A program made the translations under genes and the position numbers. From JB111 sp049856295 (GTDB lineage Bacteria > Actinomycetota > Actinomycetes > Actinomycetales > Actinomycetaceae): 64,000 nt of DNA. The notes beneath the pieces were generated by a model. It made no database searches. It saw only the letters and a program-made list of their open reading frames with translations, and was not told the DNA's origin. Within the stretch, counting starts at the first letter, position 1. Every line of letters starts with the position of its first letter. The stretch is taken from contig NZ_JBNDMZ010000005.1 of the NCBI RefSeq assembly GCF_049856295.1, positions 1-64,000 of the forward strand, read 5' to 3'. Shown here piece by piece: positions 33,496 through 41,532 of the stretch.

Positions 33496-34364
33496 GAGCT
33501 CAGCCGCCTCGTGTAGGACCGCCGCGACCAGAGCAGCCCGGCCACGGTGCACGCGAGGAGGAACACCACGTGCACGACGACGAGCCACGGCGCGACGTCC
33601 GCCCCGTAGGAGGCCACGCGGGCGAGCTGGCTCCCGTGCCACACCGGGGAGATCCAGCCGATCCACTGGAGGTAGACCGGCATGACCGTGAGCGGGAAGA
33701 ACGTCCCCGCGAAGAGGAACATCGGCATGACGACGAACCGCTGGATCGCGGAGAACTGGAAGCCCTCGTCCTCGAGCGTCGAGGCGTAGGCCTGGACGGG
33801 GGCACCGAACGCGGCCGCCGCGAGCACACCGATAGGGACGGTGAGCACCGAGGCGGGGGACGTGGTCGCGCCGAACGCGAGCATGATGAGCCAGAAGACG
33901 ACGCACTGGGCGGCGAAGCGCAGCATGACCCCGAGGAAGTGGCCGTGCGCGATCTGACCGGGGCTCAGCGCGGTGGCCGCGGGCGCGTAGTAGAGCCGCT
34001 GCCACTTGAACCCGCCCATCACCGGGTAGGTCATCTCGCCGGTGACCGACATGACGACCGTGGAGACGAGGATCGCGGGCGCGACGAAGGTGAGGTAGTC
34101 GACCCCGTCGACGGTGCCGGCCCCCTGGCTGACGAGCATGCCGAGCCCGATGCCCATGGCGACCATGTAGAGCAGCGGCTGCCCCACGGCGTACATCAAC
34201 GCCGAGATCGCGTAGGAGCGGAAGCCGCGGAACCAGGCCTCGACCTCGTACCACCAGCCCCACCGCCGGGCCCTCGCCGCCATCGCGAGGTGCCGCTCGG
34301 TCGCTCCCGCGGAGGTGGGGGCAGCGGAGGTGTCGAAGGTGGGGCTGCTCTCCCGCTCAGTCAA
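33492..34364 (-). CDS. ABC-2 type transporter permease (first subunit)
   Basis: 290 residues, six helices after a soluble ~35-residue start. GQPLLYMVAMGIGLGM and MPMFLFAGTFFPLTVMPVYLQWIGWISPVWHG mirror the second permease, showing an old duplication. The TTG at 34364 is supported by AGGAG with 5-base spacing and overlaps the ATPase stop by 8 bp; an ATG about 27 residues in is the alternative. Confidence 0.88.
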   Translation of the reverse strand: MTERESSPTFDTSAAPTSAGATERHLAMAARARRWGWWYEVEAWFRGFRSYAISALMYAVGQPLLYMVAMGIGLGMLVSQGAGTVDGVDYLTFVAPAILVSTVVMSVTGEMTYPVMGGFKWQRLYYAPAATALSPGQIAHGHFLGVMLRFAAQCVVFWLIMLAFGATTSPASVLTVPIGVLAAAAFGAPVQAYASTLEDEGFQFSAIQRFVVMPMFLFAGTFFPLTVMPVYLQWIGWISPVWHGSQLARVASYGADVAPWLVVVHVVFLLACTVAGLLWSRRSYTRRLSS

Positions 34365-35280
34365 CGAGGCTCCTGCCGGTGAGCCGGAGGAAGACGTCCT
34401 CCAGCGACGAGCGGCGCACGAGCGACGTGAGCGGGGTGAGGCCGCGGCGGGCGACCTCCTCGAGCAGGGACTCGCCGTCGTCCGCGTAGAGCAGCACGCG
34501 ATCCGGGAGGACCTCGGTGCGGTCGGCGACGTCGGCGAGGGTGTCGACCACGGCGGCGTTGCGGTCGGCGCCGAACCGCAGCTCGACGACCTCGCGGGTG
34601 GAGTAGCGCCGGATGAGGTCGCGCGGCGAGCCCTCGGCCATGATCCGACCGTGGTCGACGACGACGAGCCGGTCGCACAGCTGCTCGGCCTCGTCCATGA
34701 AGTGGGTCGTCACCACGAGGGTCGTCCCGCCCTCCTTGAGCCGGAAGAGGCGGTCCCACAGGATGTGCCGCGCCTGCGGGTCGAGGCCGGTGGTGGGCTC
34801 GTCGAGCAGGAGGATCCGCGGGTCGTTGACGAGGCCCCGCGCGATGGTCAGGCGCCGCTTCATGCCGCCGGACAGGGACTGGACCTTGGCGGTCGCCTTG
34901 TCGGTGAGCTGGGCGAACTCGAGCAGCTCGTCGGCCCTGGCCGTCAGCTCGCGGCGGGACATGCCGAAGTACCGGCCGTACATGACGAGGTTCTCCTTGA
35001 CGCGGAGCTCCTCGTCGAGGTTGTCCTGCTGCGGGATCACGCCGAGGTGCGCGCGGACCTCGGGGCCCTGCGCCGCGGGGTCCATGCCGAGCACGCTCAG
35101 CTCGCCGCCCGTGCGGTCGAGGGTGCCGCCGATCATGCGCATCGTCGTCGATTTGCCGGCGCCGTTGGGGCCGAGGAGTCCGAAGCTCTCCCCCGGCGCC
35201 ACCTCGAGGTCGATGTCGTCGACGGCGACGAAGTCCCCGTACGTCTTGCGCAGCCTCGAGGCGTGGATGGCGGGTGGCAC
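34357..35280 (-). CDS. ABC transporter ATPase (DrrA/NodI type)
   Basis: 307 residues. Walker A GPNGAGKS (about 37-44), Q-loop PQQDNLDEEL, signature LSGGMKRR, Walker B ILLLDEPTTGLD, H-loop VTTHFMDEAE. The ~75-residue C-terminal extension (VELRFGADRN to RSSLEDVFLRLTGRSL) is the DrrA-type domain that docks with the permease. Starts at GTG 35280; no strong ribosome site was seen, so it could be leaderless. Likely exports a lipid, antibiotic or polysaccharide. Confidence 0.92.
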   Translation of the reverse strand: MPPAIHASRLRKTYGDFVAVDDIDLEVAPGESFGLLGPNGAGKSTTMRMIGGTLDRTGGELSVLGMDPAAQGPEVRAHLGVIPQQDNLDEELRVKENLVMYGRYFGMSRRELTARADELLEFAQLTDKATAKVQSLSGGMKRRLTIARGLVNDPRILLLDEPTTGLDPQARHILWDRLFRLKEGGTTLVVTTHFMDEAEQLCDRLVVVDHGRIMAEGSPRDLIRRYSTREVVELRFGADRNAAVVDTLADVADRTEVLPDRVLLYADDGESLLEEVARRGLTPLTSLVRRSSLEDVFLRLTGRSLVD

Positions 35281-35417
35281 GCGGAGGATCGTAGGCCAGG
35301 CCGGCGCCGCCTGCCTCGGGATTTCGGGGCGGGCGGCACGGCCGACCGGTGGCCGGTTACGGGCTCACTCGAAACGGCCGACGCCGCCCGGCGGCGACCC
35401 GGCTCACTCGTCCATGC

Positions 35418-36038
35418 TCACTCGAACCGGCTGACGTCCCCCGCGCCGACCCGCGCGACCCGCACGTCACCCTCGCTGAGGTCGAGGACGGTGGTCGGCT
35501 CGGTCGAGGTGACGTCGGAGTCGACGATCGCGTCGAGCGCGTGGCCGATCTCCTCGGCGACGACCCACCCCTCGGACATCGGCTCCTCGGCCTCCGGCAG
35601 GATGAGGGTGGAGGACAGGATCGGCTCACCCAGCTCGCGGACCAGGGCGAGCGCGACCGGGTGCTCGGGGATGCGCACGCCGACGGTCAGCTTCTTCGGG
35701 TGCACCATCATCCGCGGCACCTCCTTGGTGGCGGTGAGGATGAACGTGTACGGCCCGGGCGTGAGCGACTTGATGAGCCGGAAGTCGGAGTTGTCGACGA
35801 TGACGACCGACCCGAGCTGCGCGAAGTCGTGGCACACGAGGGTGAAGTGATGCTTCTTGTCGAGGCGCCGGATCTGGGTGATCCGCTCGATCGCCTCCTT
35901 GTTGCCGGGCGTCGCGCCGAGCGCGTACCCGGAGTCCGTGGGGTAGGCGACCAGGCCGCCCTGGCGCAGGACGTCGACGATCTGCGCGATCTTGCGGGGC
36001 TCCGGGTCCTTCGGGTGGATGTCGAGGTGGCGTACCAT
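35418..36038 (-). CDS. YciO/YrdC/Sua5-family protein
   Basis: 206 residues, single YrdC-like domain: GGLVAYPTDSGYALGATPGNKEAIERI, RLDKKHHFTLVC (the KRxxx-type ATP/threonine region), TPGPYTFIL and VGVRIPEHP. Family members make threonylcarbamoyl-AMP for the t6A base of tRNA (TsaC) or are the less active YciO type. HHFTLVCHDFAQLG favours YciO. Whether this is the cell's main TsaC cannot be told without the rest of the genome. Confidence 0.85.
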   Translation of the reverse strand: MVRHLDIHPKDPEPRKIAQIVDVLRQGGLVAYPTDSGYALGATPGNKEAIERITQIRRLDKKHHFTLVCHDFAQLGSVVIVDNSDFRLIKSLTPGPYTFILTATKEVPRMMVHPKKLTVGVRIPEHPVALALVRELGEPILSSTLILPEAEEPMSEGWVVAEEIGHALDAIVDSDVTSTEPTTVLDLSEGDVRVARVGAGDVSRFE

Positions 36039-36127
36039 CGCCCCATCGTGCCACCGGAGCCCCGGCGGCGTCGCCTGTCGTCGACCGACCCAGCGTCGGC
36101 ACCACAGGCCTGGAATGTGGGACTCCC

Positions 36128-36133
36128 TACACT
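36128..36133 (+). promoter_or_regulatory. -10 box for a leaderless transcript (TACACT)
   Basis: TACACT ends 6 bases before the GTG at 36140, placing the expected transcription start at the start codon. No ribosome site precedes that GTG. The -35 region is weak. Leaderless mRNAs are common in actinobacteria. Confidence 0.45.
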
Positions 36134-36139
36134 TCAGCC

Positions 36140-36844
36140 GTGGGCATCCTCGACTTCGTCGCCGACTACTGGTGGCTGGTGTTCCCGCTGGGCGGGGTCG
36201 TCGGCGGCGCGGTCGGGGGCATCGCCAGCGGTGTCAGCACGTGGGACAAGCGCAGGCGTAAGCACAAGATCGAGCTCGCGCGGATCAAGTACGGTGCGCG
36301 AGCCGCCGAGGTGGAGCGGGACGACGTCTCCCGGCGCACGCTCGATCGCACGCGCTCGCGGCACGACGCGGTGGACCGGCGCTGGCTCGACTACGAGCTC
36401 GACATCGCCAAGCTCATCGACCACCCGCTGATGACCGACATGCGCGAACCGCTGACCGTCGACTTCCACCAGGCCCGGCGGGACGCCGACGCGCTGCGAC
36501 CCGACGAGGACGGCGGTCCGACCGACCCGGAGCTGCACGAGGAGTACCGGCAGGCGGTGCGCCGGTACGAGACCGCGTTCGACGTCGCCGAGCAGGAGGC
36601 ACGGCGCCGGCAGACCTCGGACTTCTCCGTGACCGAGCAGCAGGCGCTGCTGCGAGCCAAGAAGTTCCTCGCGTTGGCCGAGGACGGGTCGGCCACGTAC
36701 GCCGAGCGGCAGACGGCCTACCGGCGGGCCACCCGGGAGCTCGGTGGGCTCGTCGTGCTGCCGACGGCGGCCACCGATGCCGTCGAGCACCGCATCGCCG
36801 GCGCGATCGACGCACCGGCCGACGGGGCACGTCGCGACACGTGA
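36140..36844 (+). CDS. Membrane-anchored hypothetical protein
   Basis: 234 residues, not recognised. One glycine-rich membrane segment (about 10-34, FPLGGVVGGAVGGIASGV) is followed by an Arg/Glu/Asp-rich body likely to be helical or coiled (36-230), with many RR and DR pairs. LDYELDIAKLIDHPLMTDMREPLTV (about 90-114) reads like a small folded element. It sits alone between converging neighbours. It may be a cytoplasmic scaffold held at the membrane; no enzyme motif is seen. Confidence 0.8.
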   Translation: MGILDFVADYWWLVFPLGGVVGGAVGGIASGVSTWDKRRRKHKIELARIKYGARAAEVERDDVSRRTLDRTRSRHDAVDRRWLDYELDIAKLIDHPLMTDMREPLTVDFHQARRDADALRPDEDGGPTDPELHEEYRQAVRRYETAFDVAEQEARRRQTSDFSVTEQQALLRAKKFLALAEDGSATYAERQTAYRRATRELGGLVVLPTAATDAVEHRIAGAIDAPADGARRDT

Positions 36845-36862
36845 CGACGTCGTCGATCGCGG

Positions 36863-37639
36863 TCAGTCGGCCGGGCGCGCGTGGATGTTCTCCACGCGCT
36901 GGACGTGCGCGAAGCCGAGCGACTCGTACAGGCGCCGCGGCCCGTCGACGTCGGCCCACGTGCCGAGCTGGACGACGCGGGCCCCGGCGGCGAGCTCCCG
37001 GCGCGTGATGGCGCACGTCAGGGCCGAGCCGACGCCGCGTCCCCGGTCGGCCGGACGGGTGCCGAGCCCGGAGAGGACGGCGACCTCTCCCCCGCCCTGC
37101 ACGGGTGCGCGGCTCGAGGCCATGACGGCGAGCCACCGGTCCCCGTCGCGGTACCCGGTCCAGTCGTGGTCCTCGACGTGCTGCAGCGCCCACGTGTCCG
37201 GGTAGGCCTCGGCGAGGACGTCGCGGACGACGGCCCCCGCGTCGTCCGACGGGAGGAGCTCGGCGTGCTCCTCCCCGGGCCTCCGGGCCGGCGCCTCGTC
37301 GATGGCGAGGAGGTCCCACGCCCGGCCCGTCGTCATGGCGAGCCACGGGGCGGCGGCCGCCGTGGCGCCCGGGTCGGTCGCCGCCCGACGCCGCAGCGCG
37401 GCCAGGGTCCCGTCCGGCGCCTGGGCGGAGACGAGGTCGGCGACGGGGTGGGCGAGCAGGAGGTCGACGATCTCCTCGACGTCGCCCGCCGCGAGCATGC
37501 GCCGTCCGGTCCCGTTCGGGTCCGGCCCGACGCCGACGCCGGCCGCCGCGCTCTCCGCGACGGTCCGGGCGCCGATCCGCGCCGCCTGGGCGCGGTAGAA
37601 CAGGTCGCCGTCGAGGAACCCTCCGGTCGCGGTCGTCAC
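36863..37639 (-). CDS. GNAT-family N-acetyltransferase
   Basis: 258 residues from a GTG overlapping the aspS stop (GTGA). The C-terminal ~110 residues form a GNAT fold: AVMASSRAPVQGG, SGLGTRPADRGRGVGSALTCAI (acetyl-CoA motif R-x-x-G-x-G) and ARVVQLGTWADVDGPRRLYESLGF. The N-terminal half has no known domain but begins like a partial second GNAT (DVEEIVDLLLAHPVADLVSA). Substrate unknown; translation is coupled to aspS. Confidence 0.82.
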   Translation of the reverse strand: MTTATGGFLDGDLFYRAQAARIGARTVAESAAAGVGVGPDPNGTGRRMLAAGDVEEIVDLLLAHPVADLVSAQAPDGTLAALRRRAATDPGATAAAAPWLAMTTGRAWDLLAIDEAPARRPGEEHAELLPSDDAGAVVRDVLAEAYPDTWALQHVEDHDWTGYRDGDRWLAVMASSRAPVQGGGEVAVLSGLGTRPADRGRGVGSALTCAITRRELAAGARVVQLGTWADVDGPRRLYESLGFAHVQRVENIHARPAD

Positions 37640-39519
37640 GCCCCGGGGGCCGCGGGCGCGGTCGCCGAGCCGGCCGAGCCGGTTGCCGCGCCCGTCGGCG
37701 CGCCGGCGTCGCCGGACCCGTCCGCGGCGGCAGCGCCCTCCGCCTCGTCGTCCTCGGGCTCGGCGTCGACGCCGGCCTCGGCGCGCTGGTCGTCGGTGAT
37801 GGGCGCGGGCGCGCCGGTCAGCGGGTCGTACCCGCCGCCGGTCTTGGGGAAGGCGATGACCTCGCGGATCGAGTCCACGCCGTGCAGGAGCGCGACGATC
37901 CGGTCCCAGCCGAACGCGATGCCGCCGTGCGGGGGCGCCCCGAACTGGAAGGCGTCGAGCAGGAAGCCGAACTTCTCCTGCGCCTCCTCCTCGCCGATGC
38001 CCATGACGTCGAACACGCGGCTCTGGACATCGCGGCGGTGGATACGGATCGAGCCGCCGCCGATCTCGTTGCCGTTGCACACGATGTCGTACGCGTAGGC
38101 CAGCGCCTCGCCCGGGTCCTCCTCGAAGCGGTCGATCCACTCGGGCGTCGGCGAGGTGAAGGCGTGGTGGACGGCTGTCCACTTGCCCCCGCCCACGGCG
38201 ACGTCGCCCTCGTCGACGGCCTCGGCGACCGGCTTGAACAGCGGAGCGTCGACGACCCAGACGAACGCCCAGGCGTCCTCGTCGATGAGACCGACCCGGC
38301 GCGCGATCTCCCCGCGGGCCGCCCCGAGCAGGGCGCGCGACGGGGTGGCCTCGCCCGCGGCGAAGAACACGCAGTCGCCGGGCTCGGCGCCGACGGCCGC
38401 GGCGAGGCCGGCCCGCTCGTCGTCGGAGATGTTCTTGGCGACCGGCCCGCCCAGGGTGCCGTCCTCCGCGATCGTCACGTAGGCGAGGCCGCGGGCGCCG
38501 CGCTGCTTGGCCCAGTCCTGCCAGGCGTCGAACGTGCGGCGCGGCTGGCTCGCGCCGCCGGGCATGACGACGGCGCCGACGTAGGGCGACTGGAACACGC
38601 GGAAGGGCGTGCCCGCGAAGAAGTCGGTGAGCTCGGTGATCTCGACCCCGAAGCGGAGGTCCGGCTTGTCCGACCCGAACCGCCGCATGGCCTCGGCGTA
38701 GGTCATCCGGGCGATGGGGCGCGGGATCTGGACGTCGATGAGCGCCCACAGCTCGGCGAGGATCTCCTCGGCCACGGCGATGACGTCGTCCTGGTCGACG
38801 AAGCTCATCTCGACGTCGAGCTGGGTGAACTCGGGCTGCCGGTCGGCGCGGAAGTCCTCGTCGCGGTAGCAGCGGGCGATCTGGTAGTAGCGCTCCATGC
38901 CGCCGACCATGAGCAGCTGCTTGAACAGCTGGGGCGACTGCGGCAGGGCGTACCACGATCCCGGGGCGAGGCGCGCGGGGACGATGAAGTCGCGGGCGCC
39001 CTCCGGGGTGGACCGGGTGAGCGTGGGGGTCTCGACCTCGACGAAGTCCTGGGCGTCGAGCACGCGGCGCGCGGCCTGGTTGACCTTGGCGCGCAGGCGC
39101 ATGCCGGCGGCCGGGCCGGAGCGGCGCAGGTCGAGGTACCGGTGGCGCAGGCGCGCCTCCTCGCCGACCGCACCCGAGTCGCCGGCGTGGTCGGAGACCT
39201 GGAACGGCAGCGGGGCGGAGGTGTTGAGGACCGTGAGGTCGGTGGCGATGACCTCGATCTCGCCGGTCGCGAGGTCGGGGTTCGCGTTGCCCTCGGGACG
39301 GATCGAGACCTCGCCGGTGACCTGGACGACGAACTCGCTGCGCAGCTCGTGGGCCACGTCCTCGTCGCGGACGACGACCTGGGCGATGCCCGACGAGTCC
39401 CGCAGGTCGAGGAACGCGACGCCGCCGTGGTCGCGCCGGCGGTCGACCCAGCCGGCGAGCGTGACTTCGGTGCCGGCGTCGGCGGCGGTGAGCGATCCTG
39501 CGGGGCGCGTGCGGAGCAC
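37636..39519 (-). CDS. aspS: Aspartyl-tRNA synthetase
   Basis: 627 residues. Anticodon OB domain (GWVDRRRDHGGVAFLDLRDSSG), class II motif 2 (RCYRDEDFRADRQPEFTQLD), the bacterial GAD insertion, and motif 3 (GGIAFGWDRIVALL). A ~40-residue Ala/Gly/Glu-rich tail after about residue 585 is extra to the family. The frame is open far upstream, but the GTG at 39519 has GGAAGGACC 5-10 bases before it and the protein homology starts there. Divergent from the MFS gene 54 bp away. Confidence 0.97.
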   Translation of the reverse strand: MLRTRPAGSLTAADAGTEVTLAGWVDRRRDHGGVAFLDLRDSSGIAQVVVRDEDVAHELRSEFVVQVTGEVSIRPEGNANPDLATGEIEVIATDLTVLNTSAPLPFQVSDHAGDSGAVGEEARLRHRYLDLRRSGPAAGMRLRAKVNQAARRVLDAQDFVEVETPTLTRSTPEGARDFIVPARLAPGSWYALPQSPQLFKQLLMVGGMERYYQIARCYRDEDFRADRQPEFTQLDVEMSFVDQDDVIAVAEEILAELWALIDVQIPRPIARMTYAEAMRRFGSDKPDLRFGVEITELTDFFAGTPFRVFQSPYVGAVVMPGGASQPRRTFDAWQDWAKQRGARGLAYVTIAEDGTLGGPVAKNISDDERAGLAAAVGAEPGDCVFFAAGEATPSRALLGAARGEIARRVGLIDEDAWAFVWVVDAPLFKPVAEAVDEGDVAVGGGKWTAVHHAFTSPTPEWIDRFEEDPGEALAYAYDIVCNGNEIGGGSIRIHRRDVQSRVFDVMGIGEEEAQEKFGFLLDAFQFGAPPHGGIAFGWDRIVALLHGVDSIREVIAFPKTGGGYDPLTGAPAPITDDQRAEAGVDAEPEDDEAEGAAAADGSGDAGAPTGAATGSAGSATAPAAPGA

Positions 39520-39573
39520 GGGTGGTCCTTCCGTCGGGGTGCACCCCGCGAGACGGGCGGGGGCGTCCTTCCG

Positions 39574-41232
39574 ATGGTACGACTCACGCGCGGCCCGCTT
39601 GTCCCCCGCCTGCGGGCGGGCGACGATGCGCGTGTGGCAGCAGCGGCGGGCGAGGACCTCGCGGAACGGACGGACGCGCGGACGATCCGGCTCCTCCTCG
39701 TCGTCTCCATCGCGCTCATCACGTTCGTCGCGTTCGAGGCCCTCGCGGTGGCCACCGCGATGCCGTCGGTCTCCCGCGACCTCGACGGCGGGCAGCTCTA
39801 CGCGCTCGCGTACGGCATCACGCTCGCCACGCAGGTCGCCACGACCACCGCGGCCGGGCGCTGGTGCGACGCCGGCGGGACCCGCACCGCGCTCGTGACC
39901 GGCATCGTCACGTTCATCGCCGGCCTCACCCTCGCGGGCCTCGCACCCGACATGTGGCTGCTCGTCCTCGGCCGCGCCGTCCAGGGGATCGGCGGGGCGC
40001 TCGTCATCGTGCCGCTCTACGTGCTCGTCGGCACCGTGGTCCCCGCGCGGCGCCGGCCCGGGTTCTTCGCCGCATTCTCCGCGGCCTGGGTCGTGCCGTC
40101 GCTGGTGGGACCCCTGCTGGCCGGCTTCCTCGCGGACCAGCTGTCCTGGCGGTGGGTGTTCCTCGGGATCGCGGGGGTCGCCCTGCCGTCCCTCGTCCTC
40201 GTGATCGCCGTCCTCGCCCGGCTCGCGCGGGACGAGGCGGCGGCGAGGGAGGACGACACGCGTCCCCGGGGCGCCCGGGCGGACGTCTCGACGACGCCAC
40301 GACCCGACGCCCCGACGCCGGACGCGCCGCTGCCTGACGGCACCACCCCGGCGGACGCACCGGTCCCTGGCCCTGCCCCCTCCGCGCCCGCGCCGCCGCA
40401 GTCCGGCGCAGCGCCGGCCGACGACGGCGGTCGCGCGTCGAGCGGCGTGCTCGCGATCGCCGTGGGGGTCGGCGCCGGCGTCGGAGCCGCGCTCCTCCAG
40501 TCCGCGGGCTCGGCGCCCGGCGAGGGCGTCGGGCTCACCGTGACGGACTGGGTGCTCCTCGCGCTCGGCGTCGTCGTGCTGGTCGTCAGCCTTCCGCGGG
40601 TGCTGCCGGCGGGTGCGCTGAGCCTGCGGCCGCGGGTCCCCGCGCTCATCTCGGGGCGCGCGCTGCTCAACGGCGCGTACGTCGCGACCCAGGTCTACCT
40701 CGTCCTCCTCCTGCAGGAGCAGCACGGGTGGGGCGCGATGTCGGCCGGGAGCGTGCTGACCGTCGGGTCGCTCTCGTGGGGCGCCGCCTCGGTCGTGGCC
40801 GCGCGCGTGCGGACCGAGGCGACGAGGGCGCGGCTGCCGTGGATCGGCGCCTCGATGCTGGCCGTCGGGATCGCGCTCGCGCTGCCGACGTCGTGGCCGG
40901 CCGTGCCTGCTTGGCTGACGATCGTCGCGTGGGTGGTCGCCGGCGGCGGGATCGGGCTCGCGATGTCCTCCTCGTCCGTCCTCGCGCTCGGATGGGCACC
41001 GCGGTCGCGCCAGGGCGAGGTGAGCGCCCACCTCCAGATCGCCGACGCCCTCGGTCCAGCGGTCCTCGTGGCCCTCACGGGCGTGGCGGTCGCGGTCGCC
41101 CCGCCCGGCGCGTCCGGAGAGCTCCCCTACGTCGCCGCGCTCGGGATCGGACTCGTGCTCGCGGTGGGGTCGGCGTCCGCCTACTTCCGGTCCCAGGGCG
41201 ATCGCGCGACCCTCGGGACCGAACGGGACTGA
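39574..41232 (+). CDS. MFS drug-type transporter
   Basis: About 552 residues, 12-14 helices. Motif A-like GRWCDAGGTRTALVTG, VLGRAVQGIGGALVIVPLYVLVGTV and AFSAAWVVPSLVGPLLAGFLADQLSWRWVFLGI belong to the EmrB/QacA-type drug exporters. A Pro/Ala/Asp-rich cytoplasmic loop of ~75 residues (about 225-300) splits the two halves, longer than usual. Start at ATG 39574 or GTG 39634; the latter is nearer the first helix. A stem (41344-41363) lies after its stop. Confidence 0.88.
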   Translation: MVRLTRGPLVPRLRAGDDARVAAAAGEDLAERTDARTIRLLLVVSIALITFVAFEALAVATAMPSVSRDLDGGQLYALAYGITLATQVATTTAAGRWCDAGGTRTALVTGIVTFIAGLTLAGLAPDMWLLVLGRAVQGIGGALVIVPLYVLVGTVVPARRRPGFFAAFSAAWVVPSLVGPLLAGFLADQLSWRWVFLGIAGVALPSLVLVIAVLARLARDEAAAREDDTRPRGARADVSTTPRPDAPTPDAPLPDGTTPADAPVPGPAPSAPAPPQSGAAPADDGGRASSGVLAIAVGVGAGVGAALLQSAGSAPGEGVGLTVTDWVLLALGVVVLVVSLPRVLPAGALSLRPRVPALISGRALLNGAYVATQVYLVLLLQEQHGWGAMSAGSVLTVGSLSWGAASVVAARVRTEATRARLPWIGASMLAVGIALALPTSWPAVPAWLTIVAWVVAGGGIGLAMSSSSVLALGWAPRSRQGEVSAHLQIADALGPAVLVALTGVAVAVAPPGASGELPYVAALGIGLVLAVGSASAYFRSQGDRATLGTERD

Positions 41233-41532
41233 CGGGGCCGAGCGGCGCCGATCCGGTCCGCCGGTGCGGTCCGCCGGTCCGGCTGCGATCGAACCGATCC
41301 GCCCGTCCGTGCGCGGCCGATCCGGCGCGACCGTGCACCGCCTGTGCCGGTTCTCACCGGCACCGCGCCGGACGCGCCGGGCCCCGCGGCGGTAGCCTGA
41401 CGAGTCGAGCGCGCCATCCATGGCCGTGCACGCCCCCTCGCAGTCCGACGCACAAGGCGCGGACCTTTCCCGGGCACTGTGCGGCATGCGCCCCGTCCTG
41501 GGCGCCCCGCTCGCCGCACCCCGAGGAGAACC
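41233..41532 (+). promoter_or_regulatory. Long leader of the DEAD-box helicase, with hairpin and -10 candidate
   Basis: 300 bp without a gene. GTGCCGGT/ACCGGCAC (41344-41363, loop TCTC) is an 8-bp perfect hairpin likely ending the MFS transcript. TAGCCT at 41393-41398 is a candidate -10, giving a leader of about 130 bases before the ATG at 41533, with GAGGAGAA as ribosome site. Cold-shock helicase genes often have long regulated leaders; that parallel is inference. The 41240-41340 part is made of repeated CCGGT/GATCCG words. Confidence 0.45.

Noticed and set aside
32698..34263. Fused double ABC-2 permease on one frame
   Set aside because: The two permeases are in different frames joined at a GTGA overlap; the long frame is antisense-like noise before the GTG at 33495.
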